Below, piece by piece: positions 9,601 to 17,487 of a stretch of 46,856 bases of DNA. The notes beneath the pieces were generated by a model. The model made no database searches. It saw only the letters and a program-made list of their open reading frames with translations, and was not told where the DNA came from. Source of the stretch: Rugosibacter sp. (lineage in GTDB: Bacteria; Pseudomonadota; Gammaproteobacteria; Burkholderiales; Rhodocyclaceae); NCBI GenBank assembly GCA_030645365.1, contig JAUSMB010000029.1, positions 1-46,856 of the forward strand. Direction: 5' to 3'. Made by a program: the position numbers and the translations under genes. The first letter of the stretch is position 1, and the number at the start of each line of letters is the position of its first letter.

Positions 9601-9968
9601 ACTGGTTCGGTTTCCAGATACGGCGCCAGTTCGCGTTTCAGTTCTGGCGGGTATTCAAACGGATAATGCTCGGCCTCTTCCGTCATGAAGAAATCAAATG
9701 GGTTGATCACCGTCATGTCGGCGACCAGATCGACGGTAATTTCAAGTTCCGTCGCATTCTCGGGGAAAACCAGGCGGGCGACCCAGTTGCCAAAGGGATC
9801 CTGCTGCCAGTTGATGAAGTGCGGCTCTGGCTGGATGTTCAGCGAATAACTCAGGATCGGCGTGCGACTATGCGCCGCCGGCCGCAAGCGAATCTCGTGC
9901 GGCCACAATTTGACCGGGCGGTCAAAACGATAAACACTTTGGTGATTCAAAGCGACGCGAATAGTCAT
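6618..9968 (-). CDS. Transglutaminase-like / DUF2126 protein of the Anbu cluster
   Basis: This 1116-residue protein joins three parts: an N-terminal transglutaminase-associated beta domain (1-160), a transglutaminase-like cysteine peptidase core (about 160-260) and a long DUF2126 region (about 310-1110). The core keeps a Cys-His-Asp triad: Cys184 in SGSCRDSAW, His233 in [12 protein letters not shown] and Asp249 in GLDATSG. DUF2126 landmarks include [49 protein letters not shown] and [16 protein letters not shown]. There is no signal peptide. It is the fourth gene of a minus-strand set with the ATP-grasp, alpha-E and Anbu genes, a conserved grouping thought to process or ligate peptides or proteins. 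The substrate is unknown. The C-terminus has a few residues (APEIMT) after the usual DLRR end. Confidence 0.93.
   Translation of the reverse strand: [1116 protein letters not shown]
7063..7090 (-). repeat. Probable dispersed repeat copy in the transglutaminase/DUF2126 gene
   Basis: On the minus strand this site reads AAGAAGTCGGCGCTGGCGG followed by CACGGCGCG, about 22 of 26 positions matching. It is in the same orientation as the gene and is read as EVGAGGTAR. Related proteins seem to have a similar GAxGGTxRYVDSS stretch here, so chance or selection on the protein cannot be excluded. Confidence 0.45.
8380..8407 (+). repeat. Dispersed repeat copy in the transglutaminase/DUF2126 gene
   Basis: The plus strand reads AAAAAGTCGGCGCTGGCGAT followed by ACGCCGCC. 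It is antisense to its host gene and is read in frame as RRIASADFL, directly before the conserved [13 protein letters not shown] block, where family members vary. In this copy the tail CGCCG could pair with the core CGGCG. Confidence 0.85.
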
Positions 9969-10034
9969 TGCATTTTCTCCACGGCGTCGCTACTAGAGGC
10001 AAATCAGGCAGCCTCAAGCAAACTCAGCGCTCTA

Positions 10035-10763
10035 TCAATTCCATTCAAAATTCGGCAACTGCGCAAAAGCGCGGCGCACGCCTTCATTCCAGCTCTGACT
10101 CAAGGTGTGCATATAGGAATCATTTTCATCAAACCGACGGGAATGTGATAAACGCAGCGTATCCCTCTCGTAGCAAGCAAGATCAATCGGCAAGCCAACA
10201 GTCAGGTTTGAGCGCATGGTCGAATCGAACGACACGAGCACGCATTTGATCGCGTCATCAAGGCTGGTACCCGCTGCAATCACACGGTCAATAATCGGCT
10301 TGCCATATTTCACTTCACCAATCTGAAAATAGGGCGCCTCCGGCATTGCCTCGATAAAGTTACCCTCGGCATACACCATGAAAAGACGCTGCGTTTCGCC
10401 CGCGATTTGTCCGCCGACGATGAAGTTAGCACCGGAATCAATGTTGTTTTCCATGAGAAACGGGCCATCGCGGTGGCGCACTTCGCGCAGCGATGCCCCA
10501 ACCAGTTCGGCCACATCGTACATTGACTGAACACTCATCAAATGAGGCGCGGTGTTACGCCGGATCGCTTGCTCCAGATGGTTAATGGTGGCTTGCGTCA
10601 CCGCCAGATTACCGGAGTTAACAATCATCAGCACCCGCTCACCGGGCTGCTCGAATATTTTCATTTTGCGAAACGTGGAAATATTGTCCACACCGGCATT
10701 CGTCCTCGAATCGGAGGCAAAAACAAACCCGGCATCAATCATGGTGGCAACACAATAAGTCAT
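10035..10763 (-). CDS. Anbu-type proteasome-like protease
   Basis: Anbu is the bacterial ancestral beta-subunit relative of HslV and the 20S proteasome. I chose the start at 10763 (242 residues), not the longer open frame, because the protein must begin M-TYCVATMIDAGFVFASDSR: removal of Met exposes the Thr1 nucleophile. Asp17 and a Lys near position 32 then fall where the proteasome active site needs them. An AAGAG ribosome-binding site sits 5 nt upstream. The rest follows the family (NSGNLAVTQATINHLE, NIDSGANFIVGGQ, KYGKPIIDR, SFDSTMRSNLTVGLPID). Neighbours are the alpha-E, ATP-grasp and transglutaminase genes that typically accompany Anbu. It probably forms a cytoplasmic oligomer; its substrate is unknown. 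Confidence 0.93.
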   Translation of the reverse strand: MTYCVATMIDAGFVFASDSRTNAGVDNISTFRKMKIFEQPGERVLMIVNSGNLAVTQATINHLEQAIRRNTAPHLMSVQSMYDVAELVGASLREVRHRDGPFLMENNIDSGANFIVGGQIAGETQRLFMVYAEGNFIEAMPEAPYFQIGEVKYGKPIIDRVIAAGTSLDDAIKCVLVSFDSTMRSNLTVGLPIDLACYERDTLRLSHSRRFDENDSYMHTLSQSWNEGVRRAFAQLPNFEWN

Positions 10764-10841
10764 GGCAAACTCTTGGTTCAGGAAAAAATGACAAACATAG
10801 CGGAACACCAGCAAAACGGCAAGCCCAAAGGCACATTTTCG

Positions 10842-11786
10842 TCATTCATCAGTGGACCAGAAATACGTTGTATTGATCAAGTCACCCAACTCATAGATAC
10901 GCGCCAGAAACTCGTTCAGATATTCATGCAAGCCCTTATCAAAAATGCCCTCGACAGTACCAAAGCGTAACTCGGCTTGCAGCAGCCCACAGCAACGCGA
11001 TAGCTCGCCGGATCGTGGGCCATTGATTTGTTGCACCAGCCGATCGACTTCCTGCATACAAGCTGCCAGCGAACGCGGCATATCAGCACGCAAGACCAGC
11101 AGCTCGGCCACCCGCATAGGCGTGATGACATCCCGATAGGTTTTGCGATAAGCCTCAAAAGACGACACCGAGCGTAACAAGGCGCTCCATTGATAGTAAT
11201 CAACAGCGCCACCTACATCGGTCAAGCTCGGCAGCAAGACGTGATATTTCACATCGAGAATGCGCGCCGTGTTGTCCGCACGTTCAAGAAAGGTGCCCAG
11301 CCGCAAGAAATGGAAGGCCTCATCCTGCAGCAAAGTGCCATAGGTGATCCCGCGCGACAAATGTGAGCGCTCTTTGACCCACTCGAAAAAATCAGAAATG
11401 CCATCTTCAGAAATGCCCCGCGCCTGCCTTTCGCGCATATCCAGCCAGGTGTGATTAAGCGCCTCCCACATTTCCGAAGTAATCGCCCCGCGCACGGCGC
11501 GGGCATTTTCTCGCGCCTTGCTGATACTACTAAAAATACTGCCTGGGTTCTTTTCATCAAGCGTCATGAAATGCATGACGTTCGCCGGGGTGACTTCCGA
11601 GTAGCGTGCTTCATACTCTTCGTGCAAGCCACTGATCGACAACATCGCGCGCCACTCGTTAAACACATCCATGGAATGCTTGAGCAGTGACATGCGATAC
11701 GTCACGTCCAGCATCCGCGCCGTATTTTCGGCACGTTCCATGCTGCGTGCCATCCAGAATAAATGATCAGCCGTTGATGAAAGCAT
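10842..11786 (-). CDS. Alpha-E domain protein (DUF403)
   Basis: This 314-residue, largely helical protein begins MLSSTADHLFWMARSMERAENTARMLDV, the hallmark of the alpha-E (DUF403) family. A second copy of that pattern, FLRLGTFLERADNTARILDVKYH, occurs near residues 160-185, an internal repeat typical of the family. The biochemical role is not established. The gene is separated from the ATP-grasp gene by a single base, implying co-expression with it, and it is followed by the Anbu protease. Confidence 0.94.
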   Translation of the reverse strand: MLSSTADHLFWMARSMERAENTARMLDVTYRMSLLKHSMDVFNEWRAMLSISGLHEEYEARYSEVTPANVMHFMTLDEKNPGSIFSSISKARENARAVRGAITSEMWEALNHTWLDMRERQARGISEDGISDFFEWVKERSHLSRGITYGTLLQDEAFHFLRLGTFLERADNTARILDVKYHVLLPSLTDVGGAVDYYQWSALLRSVSSFEAYRKTYRDVITPMRVAELLVLRADMPRSLAACMQEVDRLVQQINGPRSGELSRCCGLLQAELRFGTVEGIFDKGLHEYLNEFLARIYELGDLINTTYFWSTDE

Positions 11787-11787
11787 C

Positions 11788-13203
11788 TCAGTTCTCCAGT
11801 ACCCAAGTGTCCTTGGTACCCCCGCCCTGCGAAGAATTCACCACGAGCGACCCCTCTTTAAGTGCGACACGAGTCAGCCCACCAGGCACCATCGTGATAT
11901 CTTTCCCAGAAAGCACAAACGGCCGCAAATCAATATGCCGTGGCGCAATGCCGCTCTCAACAAAAGTTGGGCAGGTTGATAGAGCCAAAGTCGGCTGCGC
12001 AATGTAGCGCGCCGGTTCAGCAATAATTTTTTCACGAAACAAGCGGATTTCATCCTTGCTGGCCGCCGGCCCCACCAGCATTCCGTAGCCGCCGGAGCCG
12101 TGCACTTCCTTGACTACCAGTTCGCTTAGATGCTCGAGCACGTACTGTAAATCCTGTGACTTGCTCAGATCATGCGTTGGCACATTAGAGAGAATCGGCT
12201 CCTCGTCGCAATAGAAACGAATCATTTCAGGTACATGCATGTACATGGCTTTATCGTCAGCAATGCCTGTTCCAACGGCATTAGCCAAGGTCACACGGCC
12301 TGCGCGATAGGCGGCAAACAGGCCCGGCACACCGAGTGCGGAATCCTTGCGGAAAGCCAGCGGGTCAAGAAAATCATCATCAATGCGGCGATAAATCACA
12401 TGCACTCGACGCGGCCCGTGCGTGGTGCGCATGAACACGGTGTCATCCTGAACGAAAAGATCGTGCCCCTCCACCAGTTCAACACCCATCTGCTGCGCCA
12501 GAAACGCGTGCTCAAAATAAGCGCTGTTGAATTGGCCCGGCGTCATCACCACCACATTCGGATAGCTTTCGTTATCCGGTGCGACAGAACGCAAATTATC
12601 GAGTAACAAGTCGGGATAATGCTCGACCGGCGCAATCGCCTGACGGGAAAATAACTCGGGGAACAACCGCATCATCATTTTGCGGTCTTCGAGCATGTAA
12701 GAAACGCCCGATGGCGTGCGCAGGTTATCTTCAAGCACGTAGTACTCGCCCTCTCCTGCCCGCACCAGATCAATGCCCGCAATGTGTGCATAAATATTAC
12801 CCGGCACGTCGACACCCAGCATTTCTTTGCGGTACTGCGCATTGCCGAGTATCTGCTGCGCAGGGATACGACCTGCCTTGATAATGTTCTGGTCGTGATA
12901 CACATCGTGCAAAAAGGCATTCAGCGCTTTGACGCGCTGGCGCAAGCCAGCCTCGATTTGTCGCCACTCATGGGCAGCAATGATGCGCGGCACGATGTCG
13001 AAGGGTATCAGGCGTTCCGCACCGGAATTATCTTCACCATAGACAGCAAAGGTGATGCCGACCCGGTGAAAAGCCAAATCCGCTTCGCGGCGCTTGCGCG
13101 CAATCACCTCAGGCGAGGTCGATTCGAGCCAATTAGCAAAGCTTTTGTAACTGGCGCGAATACCACCATCAGCGCCACGCATTTCGTCATAGATGAATTT
13201 CAT
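11788..13203 (-). CDS. Circularly permuted ATP-grasp protein
   Basis: This 471-residue protein belongs to the circularly permuted ATP-grasp family (DUF404/DUF407-type). Diagnostic stretches are FDIVPRIIAAHEWRQIEAGLRQRVKALNAFLHDVYHDQ, here split by domain, then YVLEDNLRTPSGVSYMLEDR, VIYRRIDDDFLDPL and KEVHGSGGYGMLVGPAAS, the last being the glycine-rich nucleotide loop. ATP-grasp enzymes form amide bonds through acyl-phosphates, so a peptide or amide ligase role is inferred. It is the first gene of the minus-strand Anbu cluster; the 219-bp gap to the divergent TonB-C gene should hold its promoter. Confidence 0.94.
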   Translation of the reverse strand: MKFIYDEMRGADGGIRASYKSFANWLESTSPEVIARKRREADLAFHRVGITFAVYGEDNSGAERLIPFDIVPRIIAAHEWRQIEAGLRQRVKALNAFLHDVYHDQNIIKAGRIPAQQILGNAQYRKEMLGVDVPGNIYAHIAGIDLVRAGEGEYYVLEDNLRTPSGVSYMLEDRKMMMRLFPELFSRQAIAPVEHYPDLLLDNLRSVAPDNESYPNVVVMTPGQFNSAYFEHAFLAQQMGVELVEGHDLFVQDDTVFMRTTHGPRRVHVIYRRIDDDFLDPLAFRKDSALGVPGLFAAYRAGRVTLANAVGTGIADDKAMYMHVPEMIRFYCDEEPILSNVPTHDLSKSQDLQYVLEHLSELVVKEVHGSGGYGMLVGPAASKDEIRLFREKIIAEPARYIAQPTLALSTCPTFVESGIAPRHIDLRPFVLSGKDITMVPGGLTRVALKEGSLVVNSSQGGGTKDTWVLEN

Positions 13204-13422
13204 ATCGGCAGACGGTAAAGTTATTGCTTTAGATTAAGCAGAGTTCATGCCACACCTGAAACAGTGAATGGCTCAGGTATTTTCCCCCTTTATCGCCTCA
13301 GACTGCACCTTGATAGCACACCATGCCGCACTTTGGTGCAGCACCTTATCCACGGCAAAACAATAGAGTGCGCGCACAAAAAATTTGCATACTGTCTCTT
13401 GCTTAACACCTAAAATCACACA

Positions 13423-13944
13423 ATGCGGTTTATTTTCTCTTGTCTGCTCAGCTTGAGCGCTCACCTTGCCTTGCTGCTCGCCCTGACATGGCTTTCCCAT
13501 ACGCCAGCACCTTTACCTTTGAACATGCCCATCAAAGCCACCCTGCGCCATGCGTCTGTTGCACTCAACACTTTGGGCGACACAAAGACCAGCGCCCCGC
13601 AAACCCCCGAAACACCCCGTGACACTCAATCCGTCAGCACTGCCCCTGCTGCCGGAACCAAACCAGCGCCGAAAAATCTTCATGGCCCTGCCCTACGTCG
13701 CGCACAAGCCATGCTCTCGAAACATCTGTTTTATCCACCACTCGCTGTAACCCAAGGATTAGAAGGCGAGGTCGTGCTCTTACTAACGCTGGATGCTGCC
13801 GGCCAGATTCGTGCTTTGGCCATTGCCAAGAGCTCGGGTCATGTGCTGCTTGATGACGCGGCGCTCGATGCTGTACGCCATGTCGGGGCCTTGCCCGGCA
13901 ACCCGCACCAGACCCTGTTACCTGTCACTTTTCGCTTACAGTAA
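13423..13944 (+). CDS. TonB C-terminal domain protein
   Basis: This 173-residue protein has one N-terminal membrane anchor (about residues 5-24), a Pro/Thr/Ala-rich linker and a C-terminal TonB-like domain (about 90-173) with FYPPLAVTQGLEGEVVLLLTLDAAGQIRALAIAKSSGH, here split by domain. TonB proteins pass proton-motive energy to outer-membrane receptors, but this one is short and no exbB/exbD or receptor gene is near. It may therefore be an orphan TonB or envelope protein. Its stop codon abuts the end of the convergent Nif3-like gene with no spacer. Confidence 0.85.
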   Translation: MRFIFSCLLSLSAHLALLLALTWLSHTPAPLPLNMPIKATLRHASVALNTLGDTKTSAPQTPETPRDTQSVSTAPAAGTKPAPKNLHGPALRRAQAMLSKHLFYPPLAVTQGLEGEVVLLLTLDAAGQIRALAIAKSSGHVLLDDAALDAVRHVGALPGNPHQTLLPVTFRLQ

Positions 13945-14691
13945 TCACACCGGATTGTCGATGTCGATAAATTCGCATTCGATACCGCAAGTTTTGTTCA
14001 GCTGTTCTGCCAAGGCCATCACGCCATAACGTTCGGTCGCATGGTGACCTGCTGCCAGATACGCCATACCGGTTTCGCGCGCCAGATGCACTGTCTGCTC
14101 GGAAATTTCACCGGAAACAAAAATATCGGCACCTGTTGCCAATGCTTCTTCAAAATAACTCTGCGCACCGCCGGTACACCAGGCGATGCGTTTGATCGGA
14201 CGAGTCGCTTCGCCTATCAATAAAGGTGCGCGCCCTAAGCTGCGCTCAACGACAGCAGCCAAATCACCCGCAAAAGTCGGCGCTGGCGGGACGCCGAAAA
14301 AGCCAATGTCCTGCTCGCTAAATCGCCCTTCGATCGTCCAACCCAGACGTGCCGCAAGTTGCGCATTATTGCCCAGCGTCGGGTGAGCATCCAGCGGCAG
14401 GTGGTAAGCAAAAAGACTCATGTCAGCAGCAAGCAAGCTCGCCAGCCGCTGACGACGATACCCGGTAATACGCCCGTCTTCACCTTTCCAAAACCAGCCG
14501 TGATGCACCAGCAGGGCATCGGCCTGGCGTTTAACTGCCGCATCAACCAACGCTTGGCTTGCCGTGACGCCACAAACAACGCGGCGCACTTCTTCCCTGC
14601 CTTCCACTTGCAAGCCATTTGGGCAATAATCGCGAAAGCGTGCGGCATCAAGCAGCCCGTCAAGCGTCATCCGTAGTTCCTCACGCTGCAT
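13945..14691 (-). CDS. Nif3-like dinuclear metal-centre hexameric protein
   Basis: Nif3/YbgI/DUF34 proteins form hexameric rings with a dinuclear metal site; some relatives act as GTP cyclohydrolase-like or nucleotide-handling proteins, but the role is unsettled. The metal-binding landmarks are ALLVHHGWFWKG, AYHLPLDAHPTLGNNAQLA and YLAAGHHATERYG near the C-terminus. I start at 14691 (248 residues, MQREELRMTLDGLLD), which has a GAAAGG site upstream and matches family starts; the open frame extends further without similarity. A dispersed repeat copy encodes PPAPTF near residue 135. It is divergent from the DegS-type gene with only 34 bp between starts, so promoters must overlap coding sequence. 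Confidence 0.92.
   Translation of the reverse strand: MQREELRMTLDGLLDAARFRDYCPNGLQVEGREEVRRVVCGVTASQALVDAAVKRQADALLVHHGWFWKGEDGRITGYRRQRLASLLAADMSLFAYHLPLDAHPTLGNNAQLAARLGWTIEGRFSEQDIGFFGVPPAPTFAGDLAAVVERSLGRAPLLIGEATRPIKRIAWCTGGAQSYFEEALATGADIFVSGEISEQTVHLARETGMAYLAAGHHATERYGVMALAEQLNKTCGIECEFIDIDNPV
14272..14297 (+). repeat. Dispersed repeat copy in the nif3-like gene
   Basis: The plus strand reads AAAAGTCGGCGCTGGCGGG followed by ACGCCGA, a full core match. It is antisense to the gene and is read as GVPPAPTFA, the same peptide frame as in msrA and the sigma-54 regulator. Confidence 0.85.
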
Positions 14692-14725
14692 TGTTTTCAA
14701 CCTTTCATTACCAAAGAGTTTAATT

Positions 14726-15898
14726 ATGCGCCGTCTCTGGCTTACCTTCGCCCAAACCATCACTATTTGTATCGCGCTTTTATTCACGATTAAAACACTC
14801 AAGCCCGAATGGCTGGCTTACTGGCCGAATTTATCGTCTTTGCCCGCGCCATCGGCCACCGTCGTCGAGGCCCCAGTGAGCCTTGCGCACCGCCCGGGCT
14901 CCTATGCCGATGCTGCGCAAAAGGCCTTACCTGCAGTGGTCCATGTGTATACCAGCCAAAACATCAAGATACCGCGCCACCCCTTGCAGGACGATCCCGT
15001 ATTTCGTCATTTCTTTGGTGATCGCCTGGGCGAAGGATCTGAACGCCGATCTGGCCTGGGCAGCGGCGTGGTGGTTTCGCCCGAAGGTTATATCCTGACC
15101 AATTTCCATGTCGTTAATGGCGCAGATGAAATTGAAGTCGCTAACAACGATGGGCAAAAATACAAAGCGCAGGTGGTGGGTTCAGACCCTGAATCCGACT
15201 TGGCAGTTCTGCGCATTCCGGCCGACCATAAGCTGCCAGTGATTACCTTTGGGAATAGCGATACGTTGCGCGTAGGTGACATTGTGCTGGCCATCGGCAA
15301 TCCGTTCGGCGTGGGACAAACCGTGACCTCAGGCATCGTGTCTGCACTTGGCCGATCACACCTGGGCATCAACACGTTTGAAAACTTTATTCAGACAGAC
15401 GCAGCGATTAACCCGGGTAATTCAGGCGGCGCATTAATTGATACGAATGGCAATCTGGTCGGCATCAATACCGCGATTTATTCGCAAAGTGGCGGCTCGA
15501 TGGGCATTGGATTTGCCATCCCGGTATCGCTGGCTAAAAACATCATGGAAGAAATCGTGAAAAACGGCGTAGTCACCCGAGGCTGGATTGGTGTTGAAGT
15601 GCAAGAGATTACGCCAGAACTGGCGGAGTCATTCAAGCTGCCCAACGCCCAAGGTGCGCTGATTGCAGGTGTTGTACGCGGCGCACCGGCCGAGCGGGCC
15701 GGCATTCAGCCAGGTGATGTGCTGCTTGATGTGGCAGGCAAACCCGTGAAAGATTCCCAAGCGATGCTCGGCCTCATCGCGACGCTTGAACCCGGGAAAG
15801 TCGCTCGCCTCAAGCTCATGCGTGCGGGTAAAACCTTTAATGCGGATGTCACTATCAACCGGCGTCCGAGGCCGCCAGCTGAGGAAAACCCGCAATAA
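14726..15898 (+). CDS. DegS/AlgW-type inner-membrane-anchored serine protease
   Basis: This is a 390-residue HtrA-family protease with one N-terminal membrane helix (about residues 8-24), a trypsin-like domain and a single PDZ domain (about 280-375). The catalytic triad is His128 in LTNFHVV, Asp158 in ESDLAVL and Ser233 in NPGNSGGAL. One PDZ domain plus a membrane anchor is the DegS/AlgW plan, which cleaves an anti-sigma factor during envelope stress, while DegP/DegQ have two PDZ domains. In Betaproteobacteria this gene commonly sits next to tatABC and hinT, as here. No RseA/RseB gene is in view, so the substrate is inferred. An AAAGAG ribosome-binding site precedes the ATG. Confidence 0.93.
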   Translation: MRRLWLTFAQTITICIALLFTIKTLKPEWLAYWPNLSSLPAPSATVVEAPVSLAHRPGSYADAAQKALPAVVHVYTSQNIKIPRHPLQDDPVFRHFFGDRLGEGSERRSGLGSGVVVSPEGYILTNFHVVNGADEIEVANNDGQKYKAQVVGSDPESDLAVLRIPADHKLPVITFGNSDTLRVGDIVLAIGNPFGVGQTVTSGIVSALGRSHLGINTFENFIQTDAAINPGNSGGALIDTNGNLVGINTAIYSQSGGSMGIGFAIPVSLAKNIMEEIVKNGVVTRGWIGVEVQEITPELAESFKLPNAQGALIAGVVRGAPAERAGIQPGDVLLDVAGKPVKDSQAMLGLIATLEPGKVARLKLMRAGKTFNADVTINRRPRPPAEENPQ

Positions 15899-15933
15899 AT
15901 TCTATCGCCTTGTACGACTTTAGGGTTGATACT

Positions 15934-16680
15934 TTATGGCGAGCTATCGCCCGAAGTAGCCAGCGCAGGCTGAGCGATGAAGCCTGCCATGAAAACACCG
16001 ACTTCAAATAACAACCACATCGGCACCGCCATCATGAATTGTGAAATGACATCAGGCGGCGTAAAAATTGCACCCACCACAAACGCCCCAACGATGACAT
16101 AAGGTCGCCATTCACGCAGTTTTTCAACGCGCACAAACCTCATTTTGACCAGCACGATGACGATCACCGGCACCTCAAACGTGGCGCCAAAAGCAAGAAA
16201 CATGGTGAGCACAAATGAAAAGTATTTTTCAATATCCGTCATCCACGAAACGCCCACCGGGGCGAACTTCGCCATAAAACCAAAAACCATGGGGAAAAAT
16301 GCAAAGTAGGCAAATGCCATTCCCATGAAAAAAAGCAAGACGGAGGCAATTAACATTGGCACAGCAAATTTCTTTTCGTGGACATATAACCCCGGCGCAA
16401 CAAACGCCCAGATCTGATACAGAACATACGGTAGCGCCACAAGAAAAGAAACCACCAGCGCGACTTTCATCGGCACGAGAAATACCCCGACAACATCGGT
16501 GGCGATCATGGTGCCACCCACTGGCAAAACCTGCAAAAGCGGTGCTGCCAGCAGCGAATAAAGCTCTCGCGCAAAAAATGCCATAGGAGCAAAAACAATC
16601 ATCACAGCAATCAGTATACGAATCAGCCGATCGCGTAATTCAACCAGATGTGACAGAAAACTTTCCCGATCCTCCAGCAT
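15934..16680 (-). CDS. tatC: Sec-independent translocase protein TatC
   Basis: TatC is the polytopic receptor of the twin-arginine translocon, which exports folded proteins. The 248 residues begin [19 protein letters not shown], the conserved cytoplasmic N-terminus that helps bind the Tat signal peptide, and show six hydrophobic segments. PMAFFARELYSLLAAPLL and YVLYQIWAFVAPGLYVHEKKF, here split by helix, are typical. The start overlaps the tatB stop (ATGA), implying translational coupling. It converges on the DegS-type gene 35 bp away. Confidence 0.98.
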   Translation of the reverse strand: MLEDRESFLSHLVELRDRLIRILIAVMIVFAPMAFFARELYSLLAAPLLQVLPVGGTMIATDVVGVFLVPMKVALVVSFLVALPYVLYQIWAFVAPGLYVHEKKFAVPMLIASVLLFFMGMAFAYFAFFPMVFGFMAKFAPVGVSWMTDIEKYFSFVLTMFLAFGATFEVPVIVIVLVKMRFVRVEKLREWRPYVIVGAFVVGAIFTPPDVISQFMMAVPMWLLFEVGVFMAGFIAQPALATSGDSSP

Positions 16681-17144
16681 CAGGTGCGTTCCGTTGGCGT
16701 GATGGATGTAGCTGTTTTTGCCAGTTCAGCGGATGTTTTTTCAGACGACGCCGTGCCTGGAAAAGTCGGCGCTGATGATACGGCGTGAAACAAGTCCTCT
16801 TGACGGACAGCCTCTTGGGGGACGGCGATATCCTCAACTTCTAATCCGGGAGGCGCGATTTTTTGCACAGCAACCGACGCCATCTCGGACTCCACTTCAT
16901 GCATTTCATGGCGCACGGTAGATTCGGCCGCAACGATACGGTCAGCCACATCTTGCTGCATTTTTTTCAATTCTTCGAGTTGCATTTCGCGGCTGATATC
17001 CGCCTTGACATCATTGACGTAACGCCGCAATCGGCCAGAAAAAAGCCCAGCCGTGCGTGCTACTTTGGGTAGGCGCTCGGGACCAATCACGATGAGCGCA
17101 ACTACTGCGATCAACAATAGTTCAGAAAATCCGATATCAAACAT
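16680..17144 (-). CDS. tatB: Sec-independent translocase protein TatB
   Basis: TatB partners TatC in recognising twin-arginine signal peptides. The N-terminus [31 protein letters not shown], split here as a membrane helix, hinge and amphipathic helix, carries the invariant Glu8 and the GPERLP hinge. A charged helical segment follows (about 40-90), then a variable acidic tail. The 154-residue length is usual. The tail contains a dispersed repeat copy read as [10 protein letters not shown]. It lies 71 bp downstream of tatA and overlaps tatC by one base. Confidence 0.97.
   Translation of the reverse strand: MFDIGFSELLLIAVVALIVIGPERLPKVARTAGLFSGRLRRYVNDVKADISREMQLEELKKMQQDVADRIVAAESTVRHEMHEVESEMASVAVQKIAPPGLEVEDIAVPQEAVRQEDLFHAVSSAPTFPGTASSEKTSAELAKTATSITPTERT
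16761..16786 (+). repeat. Dispersed repeat copy in tatB
   Basis: The plus strand reads AAAAGTCGGCGCTGATGAT followed by ACGGCGT. It is antisense to tatB and is read in frame as HAVSSAPTF in the variable C-terminal tail. Confidence 0.85.
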
Positions 17145-17215
17145 GCAGTGTCAGCACAACAAAAAATCGACAATGCAGCCGCCTTGAACTACTGCCACCA
17201 TCAGGCTATAAAAAA

Positions 17216-17458
17216 TCACAACTTGGACTGCTCGCGGTGCGATTCAACATCAATCGTTTGCCCCGTCACCTGCGCGGGAGGCTTGGTTGATGTGCTTTGC
17301 GCGCTGGCGTCATCTGCTGCGCCATCTCTCATGCCATCTTTAAAGCCTTTCACTGCACCGCCCAAGTCGGAACCCATATTCCGCAACTTCTTGGTGCCAA
17401 ATACCAGCATAACAATCACCAAGACAATCAACCAGTGCCAGATGCTAAAGCTTCCCAT
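17216..17458 (-). CDS. tatA: Sec-independent translocase protein TatA
   Basis: TatA forms the transient pore of the twin-arginine translocon. The 80-residue protein has the standard plan: a membrane helix starting [18 protein letters not shown], the hinge [14 protein letters not shown] with the conserved Phe-Gly, then an amphipathic helix ([13 protein letters not shown]) and a short polar tail. An AAGGAG ribosome-binding site precedes the start. It follows hinT by 29 bp and precedes tatB, so hisBHAFIE-hinT-tatABC may be one long transcript. Confidence 0.98.
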   Translation of the reverse strand: MGSFSIWHWLIVLVIVMLVFGTKKLRNMGSDLGGAVKGFKDGMRDGAADDASAQSTSTKPPAQVTGQTIDVESHREQSKL

Positions 17459-17487
17459 TATGTTCTCCTTGTTAAATCGTTCGTTGC

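Noticed and set aside
9444..10148. Plus-strand open frame of 234 codons
   Set aside because: It is antisense to the transglutaminase N-terminus and the Anbu gene; no recognisable protein features.
13273..13500. Minus-strand open frame of 75 codons in the gap before the TonB-C gene
   Set aside because: It overlaps the TonB-C gene start and has no recognisable domain or ribosome-binding site; the gap is better read as a divergent promoter region.
13660..13682. Partial match to the dispersed repeat (CCAGCGCCGA) in the TonB-C gene
   Set aside because: Only about ten bases of the core match and the T-run and tail are missing.
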